Shown here: positions 19,725-32,556 of the stretch, one piece after another
Layout of the letters: every line of letters starts with the position of its first letter
Numbering within the stretch: the first letter of the stretch is position 1
Source of the DNA: Lunularia cruciata
Lineage: Eukaryota > Streptophyta > Marchantiopsida > Lunulariales > Lunulariaceae
Length of the DNA stretch: 64,000 bases
Assembly: GCA_948567375.1 (NCBI GenBank)
Contig: OX419761.1
Span: 44,332,501-44,396,500, forward strand
Direction: 5' to 3'
Position numbers and translations under genes: made by a program
Notes under the pieces: generated by a model
What the model saw: only the letters and a program-made list of their open reading frames with translations
Told to the model about the DNA's origin: nothing
Databases searched by the model: none

Positions 19725-21389
19725 GTGAACAAAGTTAGGTTTTGCACCTACTATATATTACATCAACTATCAAACTCTTGGATAAAGTCATCCAACTGAA
19801 TGGTACCCATTGTACCAAAGTAACGCTTGGGGGCCTTTGGAGGCCCCATAGATCTTGTCCATGACCCATAAAAATGGTGAGATACACCAAGTGTACTCTC
19901 AACTAAATCAACTCTTATATCAAACTCCAACTTAGAGTCAATCTCCTCCCTTATTGGGACCTAAGATATAGGCTAATAGTAAGTGCCACTCTGATTAAAC
20001 CCACTGTTTACTGCAAGGCTATCTCCTTTAGAATCCCCAAAGAACTCCATTGTGACAAAGTAACCACAAACCACCAACTGCATTTGCAATTGCAACTACA
20101 AGCACCCCACCAAGAACCAACATCACCAACCAAACACCATCAAGTACCAATACCAATTGAGCACCACCAAGTGCCAATACCAACGGAACACTACCCACTA
20201 ATGACTCTAATTGAGACAACTACACTAGGAGAAAGTGCAACCTATAATCTGCCATCACAACATGCACTATCATGATCTGCAGGTCATCACTTCCCGCCTC
20301 ACCGGAGAGAAACAAAGGTAGTCTGATTGGTCATCACTTCAGCCTCACCATTGAGAGCACACCAGAACACCAACGCTTTAAATTCAGTGCAACTCAAACA
20401 AATGTGGTGCACAAACAGGAAGCAAAGAATGGAGAGGGTCCAATCATAAGAAATCTAAATAAAAACCCTCATCTCATAAAGCAACACGAGATTGACTCTG
20501 CCACCATTTGGCATAACATGAGTTCCTATCTATGTCCTAAGCTACCAAGATCACCAAGGATGGGATCAAACTACCTCTCCTAGCCAAAGCTATAAGTGTA
20601 TGGATAATAGTGAGCTAGTAACTAGGACAACAAGTGAGGGTGGACCAATTGGCTAGGGCACCAATCTAAGAACAAGAGATCTAGGGATCAAACCCTGTAG
20701 TGCACAATCTAGTAGGATGGGCAGATTTTGCCAAACAATGACCAAGATTTACTCTTAACTAGCTAGCCTCACGCTACAAAGTTGGCTTGTTAGCCCTTCT
20801 AGGCCTTTGTAGTCTCTCATAGCCCACAACCCTATGCCTTGAAGCCTCTAAACACCAAAATTCAGCCAAATGAGGCCTTTCTTCTTGTCACTTCAAACCC
20901 TCTCCAAATCTGGCAAAACTCCTCCAACTTGAGTGAAACTCCTCCAAATCTGGCCAAAATCTAACATAAACTCTAGCAAAATTTTTGACATAAATCCCTA
21001 AAGTTTGCCGATTGCCAAATCTTCTGCTAACGCTTCACTCAAGCCAAATTAAAAAAATGGGTCTCTCCAAATCACAAATTCACAAGGGTGGTACCCAACT
21101 CCACCTTCAATTTCACTTTTGAGTACAACTCACAACAAATTGGTCTTGCTTTCATCTTTTGAGCTCAAAATCATAACCACTACTTGAAAATTCCTTCTCT
21201 TTGCTTGAAATTTGGTCAGCACTTATGCACACCATCTACCTCAATGCTAAATGTGCATCAATCAATGAACTTCTGCACACTAGGGAAAACCTGAACTTTG
21301 ATCGAGCTACCAACGATCCACCGAGCATAGAGATACCACCAACTCTTGGAGTTCATGCACGTGATTTCCCCCTGACCTCACTTCTTTGA
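19725..21389 (-). pseudogene. 5' part of gag and leader of the older gypsy copy
   Basis: The minus strand reads the gag start region equivalent to 10930-11260 of the younger copy (ELDDFIQEF-like sequence near 19780, then the upstream GDSRGD-like region near 20030), followed to the right by the long leader to the 5' LTR. Several stops are present. It ends where the younger element was inserted. The short plus-strand open frames at 20084-20583 are antisense to this region. Confidence 0.72.
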
Positions 21390-21840
21390 TGTAATCAGTT
21401 CGTTTACACCACTCAAATCAATTGAATTCAGATCAGTTTTGATCTGTCACTCTATAAATTGCCAACAACTGTGCACTAATTACAGTCAAGCCACACCCAC
21501 TCTAGCTAAGAGAATCTAGGTGACGCTCACCGGCCTCTATCCACCATAGCCACGAACTCGAAGGCTCAACATCAAAGAAGTGAGCTCTCTAGAGCTGCAC
21601 TTCAAAAGTATACCCTTGGACTTGAGCTAGGTCTGAAATCCTAATGATCCCGTTGATGGCACACCCAACGGTGCAAATGATGCAAAGTGGCAGTGGGCTA
21701 CACCATGAAGTCAGTACCTTGAACAAAAAATCTGACCGTGTGAAAGTAGTCTACAAGTAATTGCTAAAATACCTCTAACTACTATCACTACAACTCCAAT
21801 GTCCAAGCAATCTAGATGCTACACTACAAATGGCGTGACA
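21390..21840 (-). repeat. 5' LTR of the older gypsy element
   Basis: The reverse complement starts TGTCACGCCATTTGTAGTG at 21840 and ends CTGATTACA at 21390 (451 bp). It is followed inward by TCAAAGAAGTGAGGTCAGGGG, which has no clear tRNA primer complementarity. It is far less decayed than the matching 3' LTR at 1385-1928. Confidence 0.83.
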
Positions 21841-23934
21841 ATGCTCTGAAACTTCAGTACAACCTACTAATGAAACTAGCATCGGTTGATTCATTCCAAC
21901 TCCAAGTCTTTTGAAACAATGCAGGTTTGATATGTGCTGCAATGAACGAACTAATATTACTAGCAAGACTATGTTGCATCTCTTCAATGGATTAGCAAAG
22001 GAGACTACTACTTCAATTTGGTTACGTGTTGCTTCGTTGGAATGACAATATACATCGATCAACTTATCTCCACAACACGTCTAAGTGTTTCTGCTTTTAG
22101 AAGGCATCACTACATTCAGCTATGTTTAGGCTTCTCTAGTTCAGATATACAGGCATTCTTTCGTCAAACATCGACAAATTGGACTTCGTGCAACGATAGT
22201 GATGCTTAAGACAAGCGAGTGAGCTGGTGCACTCTTGTTACGGAGCGGGTTGGCAAAAACCGTTACCTTGTTTGAGAATCTTCAGTATTAGAATGCAACC
22301 ACCTTATATTGTCCTCAAAGTTGTTTCGAGAAGATGCAAGCCCAATATGTTTCTGATCTATGTAGTCCTCGTGTAATTGGGCTCCATTACAGCGTGAATT
22401 TTATTACTTTGAGAATCTAAAGGGAATATATTGAAATGTTCTGCAACTGCCTATTCCATTTGTGGTGTTAACCTTTTGATGTTTCCTAATGACCTTTTGC
22501 TATCACTAGCGTATAACAAATAAAAATCATGCAATGAGAATATGGTTGTCATGAGAATATGGTACTATTGGAGTCAAATACAAAGTGAATTTCTTACTTC
22601 GGGAGTTCAAGCATTAACAAACAGTATACTGAGATGTCTAATAATAACACTCCATTCGACGTCAAGGACGTATTTACTAAATTAGATTACCTTTTGCAAT
22701 TGCTAGCAGACAAGTAAATAATGGTTCAATTTCTCGGTAATTTAACCGAAGAAGTTTGGTACCGTAAATGAAGTTAAGTGTTAAGACCGAATTCTATACA
22801 TATTCATCGTCAGTAGTGATTCTCACAAGTTCGTGTACCCTTCTGTTAATCTACTGAAACGGGGAACCACACTGCCCTATAGCGCCTATCCTTCACAGTA
22901 CAGTCCCCTCAAAACACCCGAATAGCTCCTTCTCTCGAAAACCCCCTTTCTCTTTCCTCTCTTTGGTTGTTATTCGTTCCACCGTTGGTTGCAGTTTCTT
23001 TCTGCCTTACTCACCGCCTTTACGTTCCCCGTTTGAAGTGTCAAATGACCCGTGCCTTCGGACTCGTTCCTTACTCTTCCATCGAGTGTCAAACGACTTG
23101 CTCTGTCCAGTGCCTTCCGACTTGCTTTTTATTTGTTCTTCGGGGATTTCTCTCTTTTGCAGATTTACCATCTTATTCTTTAGTATACATCATCGAATAA
23201 TTTTGCTATGTTTTACTCGCTTTCGATACTAATAAATATTTCCTTTCAGGTATAAAGAAGGTATATATCGAGTCCCTTACAGTTCTCCTGCTTTGCTTGT
23301 AATTCTTTTTTTTGCCTTTGTTGATTATTCTGTATTTCACGTCATTCTATATAGTTCTATTCTGCCCTTTAGTTGGAATCTTAAGTTTCACAAGTTACCG
23401 TCTTATTATTTTGGATGGCACTTTTGGAAGCAACCGAGTTTGCCGAGGCATTCATAAGCCTTTGAACATAAACTCGATACTCCTAGTACATATATTTGCT
23501 CCGCTACTTGGGCACCGAATCTGAGTTCTGACATTTTCTCAGTTATCTGGGCACCGCAGCTGGCACCTGATGCTCAAGCGTCCATAGGGTTTGCTGCGAT
23601 ACTCTCTATCCAATCCCCTATCGTTTTGCTCCATTTCTCAACCAAGATACAATTCGTTCTTCTCCCACTTTGCTCCACCCCATGTTTGTTGAGCTATTTT
23701 CATGGTTCATATACATGAACATACATGATATTGTTTTGTTGGTTGGTCTTCAATTACAGGAAGTCCTCTATTTCGCTACATGCTTTGCTTAGCGGTTATG
23801 ATGTATATCAGTTCTCTATAGCTTGTAATCAGGAAATATTTATATTTAGTTTGTGCTTAGCTTTACACTTGATCTATTGGATGCACTTCATCTCCTTTAT
23901 GACTCTATTATGCATCTAGGTTTGCTCAACATCA

Positions 23935-24172
23935 TCTTTACGTTTCATTAGCATTTCATATGCATTTATTGAGTTTCGGATCCCCACTTCTTCGAGCTAC
24001 ATCTGTTATTCTCATGTTCTGAATATCATATTTACATTTCATATGCATTTCATGAGTTTTGGATCCGTGTTCTTCGAACTGCTTCTGCTCTCATGGTTAC
24101 ATTTCATTTGCATTTAGTGACTTCTGTATCCCCGGTTCTTAGTACTCATTATGCTCTCATGTCCTAAGATTT
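23935..24172. repeat. degenerate tandem repeat, three units of about 70-90 bp
   Basis: Each unit contains a TTTCAT(A/T)TGCATTT core, then GAGTTT(C/T)GGATCC or a variant, then GTTCTTCGA-like text and CTCATG. Unit starts are near 23939, 24030 and 24098. Divergence between units suggests an old duplication. Confidence 0.65.
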
Positions 24173-25556
24173 TCATCCTCACGATTAATTTTCTCTAGAA
24201 AATACAAACTCAATCACTTTCTTAAATAAGTTGTCCTATTATGATTCAAGTGAAAGCGTCATTACAACTATGATAAATCAGTGTTATCCAGTTACTGACT
24301 ACTATGAAGCTAAATCATTTCATATGCATTAAGCATGTATTGTATTTAGGGGTATTTTGTAGAAGATTTAGTTTATTATATAAATAAAATCATTTAAAAT
24401 TGGTTATTATGTTTAAACATGCAATAGCTAATTGCAGAGCCATTGATCTATATTTCGCGATCGCCATGCTTGCTGATCATGACAGCAGTTTTTTCTTATA
24501 AATTTATGTGTGATTGCTTCTTCTTTGAACTATGAAGATATTCTTAATGGGATAATCGTAAATTTAGTAGCCTATCCCGATGCATTCTATTAACTAGTTT
24601 CGTAGATATTGCATTGGTAACTTTTGTTACGGTGAATTTTAGTTTATATTTTGTTCATTCGTTATGTCATCATTATTCATGTGTGAATGCAATATTATCT
24701 TAGATGCAATGAGGTCTTTATGATTCATTGTTTTCTTTTAACTACCATATTGCAATAATCGAGGAGATAGTGTTTACTAAGAAAGCATGGAAATCTCACT
24801 TGGAGAGAGATCATAAATATATTTTACTACTATATGTATTAGAGTAGACTTGACGAGTTAAGAAAGACATTTTATTTATTAGTAATAGTAATTATTGCAT
24901 CGGGCTACTTCTTTTCAACGTGATAAAGTTTTATTTAGATTTAGTAGTTCACTCATTTGCATCATTATTAATCACTTATGAATTGTGAAAATTGTATTAC
25001 CTTAAATGAAAAAGGATCTATGAGATTTATTAATATTTTTTGGAGGGAGAGGATAACTATCCATGATGCAATCAAAGAAATAGTATTTACCGTTAAAATA
25101 GAGATTGAAGGGAGTATGGGTATGTTTTACGAATGACATGTGTTAGTGTAGAGTTGATGAGTTACAGTAAAACATTTTTTTTTGGTTCAGAGTATTAAGC
25201 GAAGTAAAGGATGTTATGGATACGAATGTCACATGTGATGCAATTTTAGAAGGTAATCCTCTTAGATTTGTAAAGAACATAGTAACAGCAACCAATATCT
25301 CTAAATATAGGAGCATGTAAAGAGGTATCTCTTTTCCTTTAGCTTTGGTATTATATGAAGTTATGGATATGGTTATATGTTTGTCAAAGATTTCACGAAA
25401 TCTCAGTATACTAGACAATTGGTTTCTCATTCGATAGTTTACTTTAGATTATATGTGTACCATTGCTATACCCAAAGTAAAAGAGTAATGGCTAGGGCAA
25501 TCTATACTGTTTTACAAATTGTACCACCAAATAGATATCATTATTAGATATTAGAT

Positions 25557-25740
25557 GATGCTTCTTTACAGTCCAGTGGTGTATAGATTGTTTGACTCAT
25601 ATACCTTTGACATTCTAAATGTAAACGTTTTCTCCTTCTAATGTTAAGTGATGCTTCTTTAGATAGTCCAATGGTGTATATATTGTTTGACATATATAAC
25701 TCCGACATTCCAAATGTAAATGTTTTCTCTTTCTAATGTT
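25557..25740. repeat. tandem duplication, two units of about 90 bp
   Basis: Units 25557-25645 and 25650-25740 share GATGCTTCTTTA, the (C/A)AGTCCA(G/A)TGGTGTATA region, TTGTTTGAC, GACATTC and TTTTCTCYTTCTAATGTT in the same order, with moderate divergence. Confidence 0.8.
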
Positions 25741-26676
25741 GTTGAGACTTAGCTCCATTTTACTCTCAATTTTGATTCCTAGAAGGCTTTCTATGGTATT
25801 CCTCTCCTTCTCTTTCTTGTTATCCTATTATCCTATACGTTTGCTTTCTTATCAATTTGATAACATTAGTAATTTACTTTGACTTGCGCCTTTGACTATC
25901 ATTATACAAGAGAATAAGCACATTAACATCCAATACATTCACTATTAAACTGGTCCAGTTCAATTAAGGATCAGTGAGAAAGCAAGTAGTGCTTTTGACC
26001 GTATTTTAGAAATGGTACAATATACATGGATTGAATTATGTAGACCATATTTCAACAAGGGTAACGCACCGCTTATATCATGTGAGATTATTCTTTGGAT
26101 ATCATGCAGAAACCTTTGACAGAAAATTCCTCTCCAGATCTATGTATTAAGGCCAACACAAAAGAGTGATGGCCATGGAGCAGGTGAGCATTCTAAGAGC
26201 AACAGGAGCTTGAGTCTTAAAGCTGTGCGCTAAGGGATGACTATCTAAAAACAGTTTTTAGCATAATTGATATTGCTAAGATAACTAACTACCATCTTAG
26301 GTGCGGTAGGGCAGATTTCTCATACAGACTCTATTGGGGCTTAGCCCCATGTTACTTTTTTTTCTCTCCCTTGGACGGCTTGATGGGGTCTTCCCATTCT
26401 TCATTTTTGCTACGCGGTCGCCTTTTTTCTTGAGATTACTTTGGCTCGTGAATCGTTATAGAATATCCTAAAATTCAATATAGGGTCGTTCATTCTCGAT
26501 TTGTGCGTGTCATCCTTGCGCAGGGGCCATGCCATTCGACACTACGTTATCAATATCCTCTCTAAGAACACGCCTCGGTTTATGAAGAAAGTGCAAAATC
26601 CATGTCTGGGAAAGGTGAGAAGAATGGAGGCAAGTGGCGCGAAGTGTAATAGGATTAGAGAGCAGCTCCGCACGCC

Positions 26677-27254
26677 ATGAGAAGATTCCCTCTGGCCAAT
26701 TCAAATCGGCAAAAGATTCCACTGATGGCAGATTCGCCGTCGAATCTTGAAAACCGTCCGTCGTCAGCTAACCGACACGACCCGGTGATGAACAAGGAGT
26801 TCTTGCTTATCGGAAGTTCGTTTACGCGGCACTTCCCTTTCGTGACCGGAAGGAGACCCTTTCGACGAAATGGGGGATTCTCGAGGAGTTTGACTCGGAA
26901 GCTTTCCGTCTGGACTCCTGAATCATTAACATGGGGAAGGGGAGCCACTTTTGAACATGGAGAGGGACACGCCTGCATACATATTTGGACTTATGATCCG
27001 AGATTAGGAATGCCAATTAGTTCCTCATCTTCTCTTCATCATCTTTGATGAGAGTCTTAAGTCAAGGAAAGGGTTGCTCATCGATTGACTTGGAAAATAG
27101 AGCAAGATCGGAATTGATACGTACTATGTATGAAAAAACTGATCGACTAAAGAAAGTGAAAGAACCAGTAGGTTTTAGTAAAAGGACCGTCGTACGAGAA
27201 AGTGCTTGTAAACATAGAGAAGAAAATAACAAACGGAAGGCAAAAGGCACATGA
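26677..27254 (+). other. unassigned open frames upstream of the cyclin gene
   Basis: Two frames in different phases, 26677-27048 (123 codons) and 27045-27254 (69 codons), lie in a block with higher GC than the flanks. The second is rich in Lys, Arg and Glu (REENNKRKAKG). No domain is recognised, and there is no convincing splice structure linking them to the cyclin gene. They could be a decayed gene, a transferred organellar fragment or chance frames. Confidence 0.25.
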
Positions 27255-27638
27255 ATGAATTTAAGGCATTGACTCCTGCACTCGGGTAAATTTGAAAGGA
27301 CTCTTCTTCAACTAAGGATGGACACGCCTGCGAATTTCAACTTATGGAACCATTGGAGGAAATTAGTGGTCGGATTATGGTTGTGTGGGACCATCGATTG
27401 TTGCAATTGAGGTATTAATCACAACCCATCGTGCATGAGCTATACGTCGATCTACTACTGCATGTGGCTATTACAAACCGCAGGCCCGAAATGGTCCCAG
27501 GATCTAGGGCAGGGCTTGCCAACAAGTGCGTTCCAGGTGCCACCAATGTATGGTCTAGGTGCGATCGCCCGGTCGAGGACCACTAGCTCCACCGGCGCAC
27601 CGGCTGACGAGACCATTGGGAATGGAGGAAATGCACCT

Positions 27639-27890
27639 AACGGGTCCGAAAAGGACGCTAGCCGGTTGGAAAGGGCTCGTTGCCGTTGTCCCTGACGAGA
27701 GCCGTTAGCGTAAGTCCTCCGCGGGATGCTCCCGTGGCACAGGACCGTTGCCAGGACTCAATCCCAACCGTAATGGGTCGAGATCCGACGGCTTTCCACA
27801 GCCGACCGTTTGAACGGGTGTTTGCTGATTATTTAGCCGTTTGGAATGGAGAGTTGCTGGACAGCGGAAGAAGGAATTTCCCTTCCCGTT
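27639..27890 (+). promoter_or_regulatory. cluster of MSA-core (AACGG/CCGTT) elements upstream of cyclin B
   Basis: Eight AACGG or CCGTT pentamers occur in about 250 bp: 27639, 27683, 27702, 27745, 27806, 27813, 27837 and 27886. Two of them (27806 and 27813) form an inverted pair three bases apart. CCTAACGGGTC at 27636-27646 is close to the full M-phase-specific activator consensus. By chance about 0.5 would be expected. In land plants, three-repeat MYB proteins (MYB3R) bind these sites and drive G2/M expression of B cyclins, so this is the likely promoter of the downstream cyclin. Two further pentamers lie at 28045 and 28068, probably within the transcribed leader. Confidence 0.75.
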
Positions 27891-28552
27891 GGTGTCCTCG
27901 TCCTCGTCCTCCTCCAATCTATTCATACGATCCTCGCTCCCGAGCCCTTCAGCAATCCATGCACTCCATGCAGCTGTAGAAACATTCCAATTTCTCATTT
28001 TTACTGATCTCCGAGGTCGGAATTTGCTGTTCTTTCAGCTGGATCCGTTCATCCTTCACTGAGTTGAAACGGATTTGTAAGCTCAGGTTATAAGAGAGGA
28101 GAACTAGATCAGTTCGAGCACCAAGTTTTGTTTGCATGCCTTGTTGTGTGGAGGAGCCAGGCGTCGAGGAGGATAGAGAAGATTGGGTAGTGTGTATGTG
28201 CTACAGATTGATTCAGCACCAGAGCGAGTATCGAGATTGAGGGGTTGTAAATTTTAAGATTTTCTCGAGCTTTTGAAGTACAGCAGGTTTGAGAATTTGA
28301 ATCTGGAGTTGGAGGAATTGAGAAGCAATTGCTTCGATTGTGATATTGGGAGTGGATCGTTTCGACGAGACAGGCTTTTCATGAGGAGTTTATGTGGGTG
28401 TGTCCGGGAAATTGCCAGTTTCTTTCACAGAAGAAGCGGATGACGAACTGTATTTGAAAGTGGAAGAAGACGCTTCGTGTGATCAATCTCTGCGAGAGAT
28501 CTAACAGAGGAGAAGGTGGGAGGAGATCATCAACACGAAGCGCAAAGAAGCA

Positions 28553-31500
28553 ATGGCAGGTACACGAGTCGAGAGGGCGGAGAGGCCAGCAGGCAGGGAG
28601 AATGTGGCCAAAGGCACTCTCAATGCGGCCCCGGGGCCTGCAGCCAACACGAGGAGGGCACTGGGGGATATTGGCAATTTGGTGGGGGCTATGGCTGTGA
28701 GATGCCATGTGAGCAAGGATGGAGTAGTCAATCCCGTCAAGCAGGAGGTTGTCACCACCTGGGGGGCCAAGCAACGCCGCACTGCTGTTGCTGAAGCTAC
28801 CAAATTGAGCTTGGAAGTTAAGCCTGAACCCGTTGAAGAGAAGTCCAATTCAGGTGCTGAGCTTGAGCTCGAGAACCCAGCGGCTGGACTCCCACCCCCA
28901 GTGCCAAGGGCGACTAAGAGTATTTTGACTCGTAGCCAGAGGGCAGCAGCCGTGAAGAAAGTGCCCACGCTTACTGCCACCCTTACGGCGAGGAGTGAAG
29001 CTTGTGTTAGATATGACACTGAAATGCTGGAAGCTGATGAGCACTTGACTAACATTGATGAGGTTGACATTGGCAACCAATTGGCCGTTGTCGATTATGT
29101 TGAGGACATTTACAGTTTCTACCGCAAGGCAGAGGTACTTTTCTTTATCCCTGCCTGACTACTAAACTGTCATGAGCACTATCTGCGCCAAAATAGAAAT
29201 TCGGGTTTGTGACACTTTTGTGGCTCGAAAGTGAACGTCGTCATGTCTAATTTGTCAAACCCTGTACCAAGTGGGCACAGTTACTGCCCCTTCCTTCCAA
29301 TAGCTGGTAGGAAGCTTCCATTTGTGTAAAGTGATTGCAAGGAACTGTTGAAAGTTCTCTCCATGTCCTTGTAGCTGGTTGAGAAGACACATTTCTCTGG
29401 AATGATAGATAGTAACTGGAACGTTCTCTTTCAGGTCCAGAGCTGCGTGGCTCCAGACTACATGACACGCCAAGCAGACGTCAATGACAAGATGAGAGCT
29501 ATCCTCATCGATTGGCTGATCGAGGTATTATTCCTTTTTACCTATTCCCTGCGATAGTCGAGTAAGAAGGAGATCCAATTCCTCTGATCCATTGTGCTAC
29601 TGTTATTCTGTTTCATATAGATTTAAATGGAGATCCGAATGAAACCTTGTCATGGAAGGTCTTAAGCTTGATCTCGCTCACGGATGACCAATCTCCCTTG
29701 TGATTCTTTTCAGGTGCACTTGAAATTTGGTTTAATGCCAGAAACTCTGTTCCTGACCACCAATCTCATTGATCGCTATTTATCTACTGAAAGCGTCTCA
29801 AGAAAGACACTGCAGCTGGTTGGAGTGACAGCCATGCTCCTTGCAGCAAAGTATGAGGAGATCATCGCCCCAGAGGTACACAAACTCCTGGCCCGTCCTC
29901 CCCTCAGTGTTAGCCCTATCCTTGACCCTTGATACCATTCTGGGTCTTGGATCAAGGCTGTAAGTCACTAGAATGACATGCGGAAACGAAAGCTGTTCTC
30001 CTGCCGTACATTTAAACTTTTGATTCTGCCAGAAGGATTTCACTTGGAACAACACGACTGGAGTTTTGTAGTTCTGTGTCAAACAACAACATTGTGAATG
30101 TCCCGAACTCACGATCCAAATCGATACTATCTATGGCCCAAGCTTTGTACTCTAGCAAATGTACCGATAGTCTGTCCCAAGGTTTCAGCATAAATCTTCA
30201 GACAGACCCAAAGAATTTCAGTTCTTTACATATCTGGGTATAACAAGAGTGTTCAGTACATGACCTACACGTAAATTCTGTCGAATGAAGCGAGATCAGC
30301 CAATTTGAACATCTTTTTCACATCCTCAGAAGTCTACTGTCGGTTTTGTCGCGAGCGAGTTGCAGAGCACTCAGTTATACTTGGCTTATGCAGGTTGAGG
30401 CCATCGTTTTTATCTCAGATGATGCCTACACCAGACAACAAGTTTTGGCAATGGAGAAGGCTATGCTCAACACTCTCCGATTCAACTTGACAGTCCCTAC
30501 GCCTTACGTTTTCATGATCCGATTTCTGAAGGCCGCATCCTCCGATAAGCAGGTACATCCTACCCTCCTTCGATGTCTGTCACATTTAGACTCTACTGTG
30601 TAACCGTCAGTCCAGTCAGTACAAGTCCTCCCCGGAAAAGTTTAGGGAGAACTTGTTTTTGACTAGATAAAACAATGTGGGATCAAACAAGGGCAACCTC
30701 TTCGTCTAACTTTCATGTTCAAGTTAGCAGACATACTTGTTGCGTGGTTTGACGGACGAAAACTCTTTCCATGATTACTACTGTTATGATATTGCCTATT
30801 GTTGCTACATCATGCACTTTGGTCAATATATTGAGTTCCAAACGTGGTTATGTCTGACCAAAGTCGAATTTGAAGTGTGGTTCCGTCTCATCGATCAGCG
30901 ACTCTGACAGTTTTCGTGTTTTTCTGGCGTCCAGATGGAGCTCCTTGCCTTCTTTTTGGTCGAGCTGTGCCTGACAGAGTACTCGATGGTCAAGTTTCCC
31001 CCATCTCAGCTCGCTGCAGCTGCAGTATACACGGCCCACCAAACCTTAGGAAGGTTGCCTTGCTGGACTCCAACTTTGGTTCGCCACTCGGGCTATGCTG
31101 AAGCGCAGCTCAAGTAAGCAGTCCCAGTCTTTCCGCAGTCAATCACTTTCACTGAGAGTACATGTTCTCTATAATAATAGGATTTAGGCTACAGCGAGCT
31201 GGCCGTGTGTGAGCTCAAGTCTTGTGCGCAAGATTTAGGGTTTGTGACTTGCAAAACTGTCCAAAGAGGAAGGAACGGGGAGATCCTCTTATTATGTGCC
31301 ATGATGAAGGTCATTGAGGTCTCATTGTTATTTATTCACCACTGCGAGTGCGAGTATAGTGAGCCTCTGTGAAGAAGCACAATTCCAGTTAGTAGTCATT
31401 CCTACTAGAAGCTACGTACATCGAAACTAGATTTCAAAAAAGTTCCAGAAACTGCGTTTTAAACTTTCTACAGTCATCATTAACACCTATTCGACAGTAG

Positions 31501-31742
31501 TTGATGAATGCGGAGCAATTTCTTGCACGAAAAAGGAACGCAAACCGTAAGTATATCGATGGTTGACGCGGGATATTCATGGATGCAGGGACTGTTCAAC
31601 TATGATGGTTGGCTTCCATCGCAAGGCCGCTGAAGGCAAGCTCCTGGTGGTCCACAAGAAATACTCAAGCTCCAAATTCCAATCAGTGGCTTCTCTCACC
31701 CCTGCAGCTATTTCTGACAATGAGTCGGCTAATTCTGCTTAG
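28553..31742 (+). CDS. CYCB: B-type mitotic cyclin (441 aa, six exons)
   Basis: The cyclin activates CDK at G2/M. Exons are 28553-29134, 29435-29524, 29714-29875, 30394-30552, 30935-31113 and 31589-31742; every junction is GT-AG and in phase. The N terminus carries a destruction box, RRALGDIGN (residues 34-42), the APC/C degradation signal. Cyclin box 1 spans exons 2-4, with [35 protein letters not shown] and LLAAKYEEI. The second cyclin fold is in exon 5 ([18 protein letters not shown]). The tail ends [11 protein letters not shown] before TAG. The HLKF signature and IDRYLS favour B-type over A-type. The first ATG after in-frame upstream sequence is used; it is followed at once by an Arg/Ala-rich N terminus as in plant CYCB1. 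The 5' leader is long (several hundred bases). Assignment to CYCB1 or CYCB2 is not settled. Confidence 0.94.
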
Positions 31743-32556
31743 GAGGACGAGGAGGAGGACGAGTTGTGCGAGTTGAGCTGAGATATTTCAGCTGTTGCGC
31801 TCCAGGACGATGTAAAGAGGAAGGGTGTTGTCAACTGGTGGCGTTGATATGAATATACCTTGGCTACCAAAGCAGTCATTTGCGCTGCTGACTTGTAATA
31901 TATTGCAATCTTGACGATTATTTTGATGCTGAAAGCAGGGTGAACTCTCATCTTCCTAGCTGGACAAATAGAGCCCGGTAATCAATCAAAATTGGGGTAC
32001 TGATTCTGGAAGGACCCTTTCCGTGAGGATGGAGACGTTGATATCTCTGTAGTAAATGTAGAAGAGAAGAAAGAAAGGCAAGTGCGAAGAATTCGGTGGG
32101 GGCGCTCTTGTGCAGCAGCCAGTCTCCCCTCATTGATCAAATTATTCGATTCAGCAGGAGGACAGAAGTCCGGATCCCTTTTCAAGCTAGCGAAGGTAGA
32201 TAAGTTTTCAAATACGAGGAAACTAGTAGAAGTAGAAGAAGAAGAAGACGTTGAAAATATCATCCCAGCGCCCTGCATACCAGAAACTGGATGTGGCGGT
32301 GGATTTACAACATCAAGAGGGCTTTCGCAGTTTACAAATGAGAATATTTGCTTAAATAAAGTTCTCGAAGATTCGTTCAACCGACCGTGACATATTGTAC
32401 TTTTACCCTTGACAATGAGTACGACCGTTCATGGCGAGGTTTCCTTATGAGTCTTTCATAACCCATGAGTCTTCCTCTCGTGAAGGACGCACTAGCGGCG
32501 ACTTCTTTCGCTGTTGGCCATGGTCAGAGAATCTGATGAGTTCACTCTCCTCTTTC
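31743..32556. other. 3' flank of the cyclin gene
   Basis: This begins with the cyclin 3' UTR. Opposed open frames at 31982-32390 exist on both strands; neither has recognisable family character, and the plus frame contains an acidic run (VEVEEEEDVEN). No gene is called. Confidence 0.4.

Larger units (their letters stand above)
1385..21840 (-). mobile_element. older Ty3/gypsy element carrying DNMT and PHD domains, minus strand, split by a nested insertion
   Basis: Read on the minus strand from 21840 leftwards, the order is 5' LTR (21840-21390), leader and 5' gag (21389-19725), an interruption, then the rest of gag, protease, DNMT, RT, RNase H, integrase and PHD (9137-2190), a short 3' non-coding segment, and a decayed 3' LTR (1928 to about 1385). 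The two halves of gag rejoin exactly when 9138-19724 is removed: the left half ends in ...GGGTGT and the right half resumes at TGTGAAC, which matches the uninterrupted gag of the younger copy near 11260. Many CAG, CGA and TGG codons have become stops. The outer left border is uncertain by tens of bases because the 3' LTR is so eroded. Confidence 0.85.
21841..26676. other. gene-poor intergenic DNA
   Basis: No spliced gene or family-like frame was found on either strand. A pyrimidine-rich block at 22900-23200, following CACACTGCCCTATAGCGCC, could be a promoter or 5' leader of an unrecognised transcript, but no coding exon follows convincingly. The rest is AT-rich DNA with the degenerate tandem repeats listed separately. 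Confidence 0.5.

Noticed and set aside
20084-20583. Plus-strand ORFs with Pro/Thr/His-rich sequence
   Set aside because: They are antisense to the gag start and leader of the older minus-strand element.
26960-27330. Repeated word GGACACGCCTGC at about 26967 and 27315
   Set aside because: Only 12 bp match and the flanks do not align; not enough for a repeat call.
28501-29076. 191-codon minus-strand open frame over the first cyclin exon
   Set aside because: It is the antisense shadow of the cyclin N terminus; composition is Ser/Leu/Ala-rich without domain features, and the plus strand has clear cyclin motifs and splice structure.
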